Shown: piece after piece, positions 42,183 to 51,075 of the stretch
Layout of the letters: every line of letters begins with the position of its first letter
Position numbering within the stretch: position 1 is the first letter of the stretch
Assembly (NCBI GenBank): GCA_004014935.1
Contig: CP025321.1
Span: forward strand, 2,790,001-2,854,000
Reading direction: 5' to 3'
DNA length: 64,000 nucleotides
Source: Saccharomycopsis malanga
Lineage: Eukaryota > Ascomycota > Saccharomycetes > Ascoideales > Saccharomycopsidaceae
The notes under the pieces: generated by a model
The model's input: the letters and a program-made list of their open reading frames with translations, nothing else
Databases searched by the model: none
What the model was told of the DNA's origin: nothing
Made by a program: the position numbers and the translations under genes

Positions 42183-42210
42183 CCTTGAATTAATTTATCT
42201 TTGATATCAG

Positions 42211-42466
42211 TATAATAGTAATAATATTACAAATTTCGAGCCCAGTACATATCAACTTCGTATATACGCGCTATGCCTAAAGAGACTTGGTAAACCCCAG
42301 TAGTAAAAACTTAATAATGTCCCTGCCATTTAAGCCTACACACCCTTGAGCATGTTAATTCTTTTTTCAAGTTTTTGTGAGTATTAACCATTGAACTATC
42401 CTTCCAGGTCTTTTTTTCTTCTCCAGAGCACTAGGCATCCTAGCGCTGAGCCACGCCCAGCAGCGG
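42211..42466 (-). mobile_element. SINE copy E, full length, second subfamily
   Basis: Minus strand. The head GCGTGGCTCAGCGCTAGGAT and GGAGAAGAAAAAAAGACCT match the SINE head with a near-perfect A box; the B box has decayed (AGTTCAATGG). The middle differs from copies A, D and F (CTCAAGGGTGTGTAGG, then AGGGACATTATTAAG), so it is a second body type. The 3' part is shared: GGTTTACCAAGTCTC, GCGCGTATATACGAAGTTGA, TACTGGGCTCGAAATTTGTA and an ATT-type tail at 42211-42229. No clear target-site duplication. It starts 28 bp after R1. Confidence 0.88.
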
Positions 42467-42649
42467 TTTTAAATAAATACAAAGCTTTCGCTCTACAATA
42501 CACTTAATACTTCCTATAATTGCCTTAATTCAATAGTAAAACCTATAAAAAAAACTATAACACACCGTAACAATAAATTATAATTCTACGTACTCTCTCT
42601 ACAAAGTACGTTAGCTGTAATCAAAAAACTATCTTCTGTTCAAAATGGC

Positions 42650-43120
42650 TCACAACTTAGAGCTTGTGCTCTCATTTGAAGTTACGCCAATCTTTATTCT
42701 CTTGTTGACATTTGCCTTTGGCTCGAGTTTTGGCACCACTATACTGAGCACACCATTCTTGTAGTCTGCAGTGATATGCTCATCATCCACATTGGCACCC
42801 TTGCTAAATCTCACAGTTCTTTGAAATGAGCCTGTTTGGATTTCTTTGTAATAGTGTCCGTTGTCATTTTTCTCGACATTTCTTTCTGGAATCGTTCCTG
42901 CAATCTTCAACTCTTTGGATTCATTGTTATAATCAATACTCAAGTCGTCAACCTTAGCTCCAGGAATCGAGGCGTGCAATTCAAATTGCTTTTCTTTTTC
43001 CACAAGATCTACTGGTGGAGTGATACTGCCTTTCTCAAAAAATGATTGCATTTCTTTGTTGTTGGCACCAAAAGCATCAAAGAGGTCAAAAAATGGGGAG
43101 TTGTTAAGAATTAAAGACAT
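42650..43120 (-). CDS. Small heat-shock protein (Hsp20/alpha-crystallin)
   Basis: 156 residues. N-terminal arm about 1-33, then an alpha-crystallin domain about 34-140: TPPVDLVEKEKQFELHASIP, VDDLSIDYNNESKELKIAGT, a YYKEIQTGSFQRTVRFS block and the consensus ADYKNGVLSIVVPK near the end, with a short Ser-rich tail. Small Hsps bind unfolding proteins as oligomers in the cytosol. It resembles C. albicans Hsp21-type proteins more than S. cerevisiae Hsp26 or Hsp42, but I give no symbol. The promoter has a perfect five-unit heat-shock element about 200 bp upstream. Confidence 0.93.
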   Translation of the reverse strand: MSLILNNSPFFDLFDAFGANNKEMQSFFEKGSITPPVDLVEKEKQFELHASIPGAKVDDLSIDYNNESKELKIAGTIPERNVEKNDNGHYYKEIQTGSFQRTVRFSKGANVDDEHITADYKNGVLSIVVPKLEPKANVNKRIKIGVTSNESTSSKL

Positions 43121-43321
43121 CTTTGGTTTGTTGGTTTGTTAAACGTTATCGAATGTAAACTTTGTGCTATTTTAATACTTTAGATTTGAATATGTTATCT
43201 GTAATGTTGATTCTGTTGAAATTAAAAGAAATACATTGATCATTAGGATGGCTCATGTTGGGGCATATTTATACCTGTCAAATGCAGAATCATGCATGGA
43301 TATGCAAGCATACAATTTCTA

Positions 43322-43395
43322 TTCTAGAAGATTCTTGAAGATTCGACAATGCTTTCAAAGAACTGCCAAAATGACCAGAAAAATCTAGAAAATTC
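43322..43395. promoter_or_regulatory. Heat-shock elements of the HSP20 gene
   Basis: At 43322-43344 five inverted units follow one another with exact two-base spacing: TTCtaGAAgaTTC, then ttGAAgaTTC, a perfect-type HSE for an Hsf1 trimer or better. A shorter element GAAaaTTC lies at 43388-43395. They are 202-275 bp upstream of the HSP20 ATG and 427-500 bp from the divergent transporter gene. Confidence 0.9.
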
Positions 43396-43821
43396 TTCGG
43401 TCATTAAAGCTATCAAGAGAATCCTGTGTTGTGTTTAATGGAGAATTTAGTATTGTGGGGCCTATCAGAGATGGCGAAAATTAGCGGTAGACAGAATCGC
43501 ACTAATTAGATTGAGTTGCTGAAGAGCTTGACAATCCATTTGATAGTATTATTGAGCTAAAATGAACATACGTGTATTACGCGTGGAAAAACAATACTGC
43601 CAACAATCATATCATTAATGCAACTAGTACTAACAGTTGATGGTGATAATATTGGCAGCCTTACTGACAGTATGACGCATACATAACCCCACATATTTCA
43701 ACGTAATCCCACATAATCCAACGTAACCCCACATACAGCAACAATATAGAAGAACAAGTTCAAAGCAACTTGAAGAGCTGTTTTTGACCTGAATGGATAG
43801 ATAATCAGACCAAAACCAAAC

Positions 43822-45373
43822 ATGGGCAAGTTCTGGACCCCTCAGCTTGTTCTCAATGCTCTTGTTGCAGGCCTCGGCGGGTTACAATATGGCTACCACT
43901 TGGTATGTATTTCTCAGTATAATATGTATACCAAAAGATCATGACAAATTACTGACAATATAGGCTGAATTGAATGCTCCTGAGGCGGCACTTTCCTGTC
44001 GTGTAGTAGACTCAAATCCCCCTGGATGGTTCGAAAGACATGGGTTTCAGCATTGTATTTCCTTGGATAGTTCTGAGATTGGACTAGTCACTTCTCTATT
44101 TCCAGTGGGTGGTCTAGTTGGTTCCAGTGTGGCCAGTTTTATTAGTGATCTGTATGGTCGCAAGACTGCTAGTTTAGCTATATCCATTTTGTTTGCCGTG
44201 GGCTCGTTACTTGAAACTGTTGCCAACACCAAAGGCCAGCTTGCTGGTGGACGTTTTGTCTCAGGCTTTGCAGCAGGAAGCACTCTAGTCAATAGCCCAT
44301 TGATCTTGAATGAAATTGCATTCAACGAAGTCAAGGGATTTCTTGGCACTTTGAATCAAATATTTGGTAATTTGGGAATCCTTTTAACTCAAGCTTTGGG
44401 TATTGCATGGGCAAACCCTCATCAATGGAGATATATATTGCTCACTGGATTTATCATAGCTCTTTTGAATGCCATTGCTTCTTTTTTCGCTGTGGAGACC
44501 CCTAAATGGTTGGTCAAAGATAATCAGCCACAGTTGGCAAAGACCCATTTGACACAGCTTCGACATGGTGAGGCATTTTCAGAGTCTGAAATAGATGAAG
44601 AAATCAACCAGTGGGTTGGAGAGATTGAATCACATACTAGTGAAAATAGCAGTGGACACACCAGCACTAGCAGAAACCAAAATAATGATTCTGAAACTTC
44701 AAGACTTTTGCCTAACGACAATAGTAATACGTCAAACAGCTCGACCTCCATATGGGAGTATTTGACCAATAAAGAATACCGTAATTCTCGTCTTGTGGCA
44801 TCTATCATCTTGTCTGCCCAACAACTCTCAGGAATACCAGCAATCATGTTCTACGGCGTCACAGTGATCTCAGCCTTATTACCCCAATATTCAGTGGTTA
44901 TCAATTGCGGCATCTCGCTATTGAACCTCATCTTTACATTACTATCAGGGCTCATTATAGACAAAGTTGGTAGAAAGGTCTTGTTGCTTCTTTCAATGTG
45001 GATAATGGCTGTTTCTACACTACTAATGTCCATTGGTATCATAAGCAAGCTCAGTGCTCTTACAGTAACATCTGTTTTTATTTTCATCAGTGCTTTTGCA
45101 ATTGGAATGGGTCCAATCCCATTCTTGTTTGTTGCTGAGGTCACTCAGATTAACGCTACAACAGTCGCCCAAAGCTATGGTACTGCAATGAATTGGATAG
45201 TCACCGTTGTCATTGGCTACGTGTTTCCTGTTTTGAATGATCTCATTGGAGGTTACGTCTTTATGATCTTTTCTGGCTTTTGCGTGTTGTTTGGCATATT
45301 CATATGGAAACTCTTTCCAGAAACAAAAGGCAAAAAGAGCTATAACGAGGTATGGGCAATTGAAGAGGAATAG
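43822..45373 (+). CDS. VPS73-like sugar-porter family transporter, intron-containing
   Basis: Spliced: exon 1 is 43822-43902 (27 codons), the intron is 43903-43963 (GTATGT donor, TACTGAC branch site, ATATAG acceptor) and exon 2 is 43964-45373, giving 496 residues. The junction reads GLGGLQYGYHLAELNAPEAA, matching the YBR241C/VPS73 group of the major facilitator superfamily. Twelve membrane helices; the sugar-porter motifs DLYGRKTA (loop 2-3), GRFVSGFAAG (helix 4), DKVGRKVLLL (loop 8-9) and PETKG (end) are all present. The central cytosolic loop (about 215-290) is long, Ser/Asn-rich and hydrophilic. Saccharomyces relatives are vacuole-linked with unknown substrate. Confidence 0.9.
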
Positions 45374-46030
45374 TTGCTAAGAGAAATCAATTACTTGAAT
45401 TAGTAAGACACAGGGGTCAAAAAATAAGTCATATATCTTTTTAACATTTTTCCTTTGAAATTTAGAATGTCCATGATGTTTCTCTGTTGAATGAAGCTGT
45501 TGATCATTCACTGCTAGGAGATTTATATGACTTTGTTTTTTTTCAACAACTAAATTTGAATTTAATTGTATTACATTTACATGATTTTTAAATAGATGAT
45601 TTTTTATGAACTGATATTAAAATAAGGAATAACACCGTGATGATGTCCCACTGAGTGAGATGAAATATTGTTAATTTGTAAAATTTCATCATCATCATCC
45701 TATTGTTAGGCTATCTAAAAAGCATTAAAAGAACCTAAGCAGAATTGTTTCTGATCCAAGCGCTGAAGGTTGAGAACCATGCTTTGAGGTAAACTGATTT
45801 GCGATTCAGAAACTCGTTTACAGGCAATATATCAAAACTAAAGATAAGGCGCTTGTGATTGTAAGTGAATTATTTGAATTGTCGCTAACAGTCACCAACC
45901 CATATAAAGCAATATATCACTATCCTTGATTAATGCTATGAATGTTTCATTATCACCCACAGTATAGTGTCTTACACTCTCGAAAAACAACAAAGCACGA
46001 TTAAACAGTCATATATACAAGAAGAGTAAT
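45374..46030. other. Convergent intergenic region
   Basis: Between the transporter and MGR3-like 3' ends. AT-rich with a short CATCATCATCAT run (45687-45698). No gene or repeat copy recognised. Confidence 0.5.
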
Positions 46031-47452
46031 TTATATCATGTTTTCAAAAAGGATTTTCCATCCCGACGGTGTCTCGGTAGGAATGTAAATATCGCTGGCG
46101 ACCGTTTCACAGTTTTTAATCTTTTCCTCGTACTTTCCGTTTTTGTTCAACTTCTTGTACATTGTGATGAGGTTGGAGACACTAAGCTGGGCAACAATAG
46201 CAGAGTTTTTATCTTGTCGACTGAAATTGTATGATTCAACAAGAGCCTCTTTGGTCCAGTTGATAGCAGATTCGTATTGTTTTTTGGCCCACAAGATTTC
46301 TGAAATGTAGAACTTGAGTTTTGGAATATCGCATGGCTCACGGCTGAAAGGTAGATTAGGGTTTTTGTTATTGTAATAGTCGTCTAAAAGCGGGAGAATA
46401 TCGGGTATGAGTGATTTTTGTTGTTCCCAGTTTTTCAAAAATAGGAGATTATTGACAAAGATTTTAAATGCTTTGTTCTGCTCTCCGATCTTTGCATACA
46501 ATACAGCAAGTTCATTGATAGTATTATATAGGTCTCTGGTAAGATATTTAGAGTCTTTGGCGTCCAAAGAGCCAATTTCACGGGCCTGATCGACTGCACC
46601 AGGTGGAATGAGAGCAGTAATGGCTTCATGATACAAAGATATGACATTTTCTTTGTTCGTTTTTAGATCTTCCAATTCATAAATCTTTGCTAGCAAACGG
46701 CATCCATTGTTTCGCAAAACAGCAGACCCAACACAAGGGTCTGATGAGCCGACGTCATCAACGAATGACTTTGCCTTTTGAAGCATAGATTTTGCGTCTT
46801 CCAAGTGACCTAACTGGCCTTTTACAAGCGCTGTGCGCCACAAGACATCGATATACAAATCATACCAAGGCTTTCCTTTATCAGCAATAGCTCCATTGCT
46901 TAAATATTCTGGCAAACTGTCGAGATCTTTGTCAAATGCCAAGCCGTGTTCGCGATTGATATAACGCAAGAATACCATATAATACTCGTTGGCTACAATT
47001 AGTTTCTTTGTAACAAGTTCGTTATATAAACCCAGCTTGAGCAAGAGTCTGATATCAAACGAGAAAGGATAGCTTGTTGCGATGAGTGGAACCTGCTGGT
47101 ATTGGTTGATATAGTAGTTCGCAACAGTAACTACAGTCACACCTATTGTGAAAATACCCGCATAAAACAAAAGTATACCTTTTAAAACCGCTTTTGTAAG
47201 CCTCAAAAACCTTCTGCCAAGCGGACTAGTGACTTGGATTTTCTTAAAACTACGTGCAGGCGCCAATCTGGACAGAAATACAGCTGACATCATTGTCGTT
47301 GGTCTTCTTTTCAAATGATAAAACCGAACATTGTTCCATGAAATTCCCACAAAACGACGCACTCCCGAATTCGACACTTTGGAAACACCCAACAGGGCAA
47401 TTCGTGTCATCCCCATGGGTCTAATCAACATCTTTAGTGTCATTGTCAACAT
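46031..47452 (-). CDS. MGR3: Mgr3-like TPR protein, i-AAA protease adaptor
   Basis: 473 residues. A basic N-terminal mitochondrial presequence-like stretch of about 60 residues is followed by a membrane segment about 88-112 (AVLKGILLFYAGIFTIGVTV onward) and a C-terminal domain of TPR-type helix pairs (for example LWRTALVKGQLGHLEDAKSM, TINELAVLYAKIGEQNKAFK and ISEILWAKKQYESAINWTKE). This is the layout of yeast Mgr3 (and its paralogue YKL133C), which with Mgr1 delivers substrates to Yme1 in the inner membrane. The assignment rests on layout and several blocks, not on an alignment. Several Met codons near the start leave the exact start open. Confidence 0.75.
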   Translation of the reverse strand: MLTMTLKMLIRPMGMTRIALLGVSKVSNSGVRRFVGISWNNVRFYHLKRRPTTMMSAVFLSRLAPARSFKKIQVTSPLGRRFLRLTKAVLKGILLFYAGIFTIGVTVVTVANYYINQYQQVPLIATSYPFSFDIRLLLKLGLYNELVTKKLIVANEYYMVFLRYINREHGLAFDKDLDSLPEYLSNGAIADKGKPWYDLYIDVLWRTALVKGQLGHLEDAKSMLQKAKSFVDDVGSSDPCVGSAVLRNNGCRLLAKIYELEDLKTNKENVISLYHEAITALIPPGAVDQAREIGSLDAKDSKYLTRDLYNTINELAVLYAKIGEQNKAFKIFVNNLLFLKNWEQQKSLIPDILPLLDDYYNNKNPNLPFSREPCDIPKLKFYISEILWAKKQYESAINWTKEALVESYNFSRQDKNSAIVAQLSVSNLITMYKKLNKNGKYEEKIKNCETVASDIYIPTETPSGWKILFENMI

Positions 47453-47523
47453 TAACTATATCATTATCATGTCTTCCTATGCCCATTTTTGCTAATATTT
47501 CCACGATTTTTCAAACGATGCTG

Positions 47524-47576
47524 GGTGATGCATGTGTATGTGCGTTAATGCACATCTCACATGAACTGAAAAATAT
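47524..47576. promoter_or_regulatory. MGR3-like/POP1 bidirectional promoter motifs
   Basis: The 212-bp divergent promoter has GGTGATGCATG at 47524-47534, one base from the GGTGATACATG motif of the TOM20/MPP10 promoter, and CTGAAAAATATT near 47565-47576, an RRPE-like sequence. Both pairs of genes join one mitochondrial and one RNA/ribosome biogenesis gene. Confidence 0.4.
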
Positions 47577-47664
47577 TCAACATCATCCATGAAGAAGAGT
47601 GTGGAGAGAAGAAGAAGTTGATGTTGGAGTAATTAAAACCTCAAGACCTTGTTTGTATTAGAAA

Positions 47665-50241
47665 ATGTCGAAACGGCCAAATGAGGGAAAGGGCCAGCAG
47701 AGGAGTTTCAAAAAAAGTCGGCTTTATAATGCACGAGCAATAAGATCAGAGGTGTCGGATCCTGCCTTCAAAGATGGAGTTTTAGATGTGACTAGTTTTG
47801 TGCGGTCGAGAAAGTATGAGATTGAATCATTGGAACGAGCCCAATTTGGAGCAAAATATGCGTCGTCAACAAGGGTTTTCCAGGCGTTGCCTAGAAAGTT
47901 GCGTAGAAGAGGAGCGTCTCATAACGTAAAGCGAATTCCCAAACGATTAAGAAATAAGGCTATTCGTGAAATGCTTTCGTCTAACAAAGCAGCAGAGACT
48001 GCTGCAGAATTGAAAAAAAAGAAGCCCAGAGTCTCTGGAAAGACACTCTACAGACTTAAATTGAGTCGCAATTTGTTGAAAGTGACTTCCAAAATGAGAT
48101 TATTACGTATTTTGCCAAGTAGCCAGCTTCTCAATAAGAACTTGAATATCAGGGCTGCAATCAGAATTCTCACAAAACAAATCAAAGATGTGGAAGCCTT
48201 GAGAAAATCCCAAGATGGAGATGAAGATGGTGGGGCAAAGAAAATCACACTTAATAACAAGTATGGCTCGTATGACAATACTGGAATAAATGCTCTTGCA
48301 CAGCCGTCGATTTCTAAAGTCAAGTATTTGAAAAGACAAAAGGCCTTCCGCTGGTTGTCCACCCATGTCTGGCACGCCAAACGGTTCCATCTTCTCAAGA
48401 GATGGGGCTGGAACATACCTTATAAGCCCACTCAAAAGTGTTTCCGGCTTGCCCATCGTACGTATCGTAATACCGGCACCATTGTGTTTGACACGAGCTA
48501 CGAAGGCACGATCGTAGTGGAATCACGCTCCTCTTTAGGCTGGCAGGCAATTAAAAGCATTATTGAGAAGCTTATTCAGAAAAAGTTGTCGAAAAGTTAT
48601 GTGAATGGAAGCAAGTTTTATTCTGGCGAGTTGTATGGGGAAAGCAGTAAAGACCATTATGAAGTGATTTCAAACGGGGTTGTTTATTGCAACAGTTTCA
48701 ACAATACCAATTCAATGCTTATACAGATGCATCCTGCTAATTTTAAGCAAGTATGGAATCAAATCATATCTCAGATCCCTGACAATGTAAAAGACTCAGT
48801 ACAAGTTCAGGATTGTCGTTTTTCAATGGGCAGTATTGATCTTGTCGGGCCAAAGTCTTTGGAAAGTCTTGTATCTATTTTGCATCCAGTGGAACTGCAG
48901 GAAAACATTCAATGGGGCAAGTTGAGGAACGTTGCCAATATTGGCTCACTTACCAGCAAAAATGCCATTTCTTTGTTAATAAATGACCCTCGTTTATATA
49001 AACGGCCTGTGAAAAGAAGATCAGTCATTTCTGAAGAGCAAGTCTTGGATCTTGTTCTTGCTTTGAATGATGGAAAGCTCAATAACAAAGCTCATGTCGA
49101 GAAGCTTTTTTCACCTCAAGGGAGAAACGATTCTTACAAAAATCAAATGACAATAAAACAGATCAACCAAAAAAGAAGGCAATTAGAAAACCCTACACAG
49201 GTTAAAATCACTACAGAAGAGAATAGTATTCAGATACCGATTGTTATTTTAGCAGACTCTACAACAAAGAAATACAAGCTTTTTGCGCCTTGGTACTGGA
49301 TCTCGCCTATTTGGCAGTGTTTGGTGAGAATTCCTAAAATTGTGCCAGGTGGTTTATTGCAGATGAATCAGATACATTTCGAAAGCTGTCAGCCGTTTTT
49401 TCCTAACGATTATCCATACACTGTCGATGGGATGATTGAAAATCAGCTTATTGCGAGCGAGTCGCGTGCACATTGGTCCAAGAGGCCTAAGAATAAGAGG
49501 CTCAACTACGCGGCGGTCGAGATCAGTTCACAAGACAATAGGGAGTATGGCTTTAAGGGAGAAATTGGAGATTGGTTCAATTGTGATTGGCGTTTTCTAC
49601 AGCTTATTGTGATTCTTTTGAAGGTATATGAGAAGAACAAGGGTATGGAATCACAGCTTGATATCAGTAAAGAATTGTTGGCAAAAATAACAATATGGGA
49701 CAGCGAGACATTTCTACGTAAAATCTACAAGAAGCGGGATGTGTATGAATGTATTAAAGATGTTAAGAAAGTTGATGGAGAGAAGGAGGCACGTGGAGAA
49801 AAGTTGGTCAATCCTGTAAAACTTTGCAATTACGGTGATTGGGACATTGAAAAGTTCAATTCGACGCTTGAGGATGCTTTCACAAAAAACAACGTAGCTC
49901 AATTGTTGGATAATAGACTTCCGGTGACAGGGGTAGTGGTACGGCTTTTGAATGGTGGTAAAATCAAATCAAACGCAAGAATTTATAAAGTTCCTACAAA
50001 CATGAACTCACTTATCCAAACTAACACACATGACAAGCTCAATAAAATCATCACCGAATGCCCCTCTTTTGAATATCTCATTGGTTTCATCAGTACAGGA
50101 TCGTTCAATCTTACAGAGGGCAATTACACAGGTATTGGCTACGTCGTCAGTGAAACAGTGCGTGAAAAACCACACTATTGTATAGTTCGTAGCTCTGGAA
50201 GTAAAACCGTTCGGGTTGGAGAATATCGTCTTTTGAAATAG
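47665..50241 (+). CDS. POP1: Pop1, RNase P and RNase MRP protein subunit
   Basis: 858 residues. The N-terminal Pop1 domain is clear: ASSTRVFQALPRKLRRRGAS, HNVKRIPKRLRNKAIREM and WLSTHVWHAKRFHLLKRWGW, the last being the best-known family block. Further matches are LAPWYW/FAPWYWISPIWQCLVRIP (POPLD region) and the C-terminal IGFISTGSFNLTEGNYTGIG block. Highly basic. Pop1 is the largest protein of RNase P (tRNA 5' ends) and RNase MRP (pre-rRNA ITS1 cleavage). A SINE copy begins about 50 bp after its stop codon. Confidence 0.97.
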   Translation: MSKRPNEGKGQQRSFKKSRLYNARAIRSEVSDPAFKDGVLDVTSFVRSRKYEIESLERAQFGAKYASSTRVFQALPRKLRRRGASHNVKRIPKRLRNKAIREMLSSNKAAETAAELKKKKPRVSGKTLYRLKLSRNLLKVTSKMRLLRILPSSQLLNKNLNIRAAIRILTKQIKDVEALRKSQDGDEDGGAKKITLNNKYGSYDNTGINALAQPSISKVKYLKRQKAFRWLSTHVWHAKRFHLLKRWGWNIPYKPTQKCFRLAHRTYRNTGTIVFDTSYEGTIVVESRSSLGWQAIKSIIEKLIQKKLSKSYVNGSKFYSGELYGESSKDHYEVISNGVVYCNSFNNTNSMLIQMHPANFKQVWNQIISQIPDNVKDSVQVQDCRFSMGSIDLVGPKSLESLVSILHPVELQENIQWGKLRNVANIGSLTSKNAISLLINDPRLYKRPVKRRSVISEEQVLDLVLALNDGKLNNKAHVEKLFSPQGRNDSYKNQMTIKQINQKRRQLENPTQVKITTEENSIQIPIVILADSTTKKYKLFAPWYWISPIWQCLVRIPKIVPGGLLQMNQIHFESCQPFFPNDYPYTVDGMIENQLIASESRAHWSKRPKNKRLNYAAVEISSQDNREYGFKGEIGDWFNCDWRFLQLIVILLKVYEKNKGMESQLDISKELLAKITIWDSETFLRKIYKKRDVYECIKDVKKVDGEKEARGEKLVNPVKLCNYGDWDIEKFNSTLEDAFTKNNVAQLLDNRLPVTGVVVRLLNGGKIKSNARIYKVPTNMNSLIQTNTHDKLNKIITECPSFEYLIGFISTGSFNLTEGNYTGIGYVVSETVREKPHYCIVRSSGSKTVRVGEYRLLK

Positions 50242-50289
50242 ATTGCAATATACGTGAATATTTATTTGGATATTGGATATCATATAAAT

Positions 50290-50532
50290 ACTGGGCCTGG
50301 ATGACTCAGTGCCTTTGGAGAAGAGAAAAAAGACCTAAGAGGCACACGGGTTCGATTCTTAACATGAACACTTTACAGGCAAGTGCAACTGTCTGAAATT
50401 TGACCTAGACCAAAGTCTAGTGCTTACTTCCTATTTGTTAAGTTAATAAATCAAGATGATTGGGCATGAATGGGTATTAGCGCGTATATACGAAACTGAT
50501 ATGTACCGGTCTCTAAATATATAATATTATTA
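50290..50532 (+). mobile_element. SINE copy F, full length, in the POP1 3' region
   Basis: Plus strand. Head CTGGGCCTGGATGACTCAGT with A box TGACTCAGTG (one mismatch); GGAGAAGAGAAAAAAGACCT; B box GGTTCGATTCT; a first-type body (CAACTGTCTGAAATTTGACC, AAAGTCTAGTGCTTACT); GCGCGTATATACGAAACTGA; GTACCGGTCTCTAAATATAT; and an ATTATT-type tail. The target-site duplication is unclear. It may supply part of the POP1 3' untranslated region. Confidence 0.9.
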
Positions 50533-50541
50533 TATACTACA

Positions 50542-50585
50542 GTATAATTTACTGGGCTTCAAATATGTGATATTGTTATTTTTAT
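50542..50585 (+). mobile_element. Very short 5'-truncated SINE fragment with 9-bp direct repeats
   Basis: A 44-bp insert containing only the SINE 3' end (TACTGGGCTTCAAATATGTG, then an ATT/T-rich tail), flanked by TATACTACA at 50533-50541 and 50586-50594. It appears to have landed in sequence next to the tail of copy F. Confidence 0.65.
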
Positions 50586-50686
50586 TATACTACAATGTAA
50601 AATGGCTTGTACATAGTTTAGAGTTCACTCCCGATTCGTCAGGTGTTCAAGTAGATGAGTATGGAACTTCTTAGTTATTGGATGAA

Positions 50687-50783
50687 CTGTATTGGCTTTT
50701 TGCCAAGTTTCCTTTAAGTATAGCGCATATATATAACTGATATATACTGGGTTCGAAATATAAGATTATTATTACTATTATTG
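50687..50783 (+). mobile_element. SINE copy G, 5'-truncated
   Basis: Plus strand. Begins at TATTGGCTTTTTGCCAAG (compare TGATTGGGTTTTACCAAG) and keeps TAGCGCATATATATAACTGA, TACTGGGTTCGAAATATAAG and a TTATTATTACTATTATT tail. Head and most of the body are missing. No clear direct repeats. Confidence 0.82.
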
Positions 50784-51075
50784 TAAATTACTATAGTAAG
50801 GACTTTTTCACGCGTGTTCTAAACGGGGATGTGTGCGCTTTAATATATGGGTGACGAAAAAGAATGTGGAAAAACAAGCGAAGAAGGAAGCTTCAAAACA
50901 AGTGAAACAAGAAAACACAGGCTTAACAGATTAAGGCAAACAAATAGCCATATACAGGCAGATAGAAAAACAAAGAAACAAACAAGTGATTGGAGTAATA
51001 ACATACAAATAAGCATAGACAAACTTTAAATAGACTGTATTACTATAAAAAGGCCAATGTCCCCCACCTGAAGCA
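50784..51075 (+). other. Leader/promoter of the SAK1-like kinase gene
   Basis: About 290 bp. Contains a 60-codon frame (50847-51029) that ends 46 bp before the kinase ATG. It is A-rich, Lys/Thr/Ser-rich and has no known domain. If transcribed it would be an upstream reading frame able to reduce kinase translation; otherwise it is chance. Confidence 0.4.
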
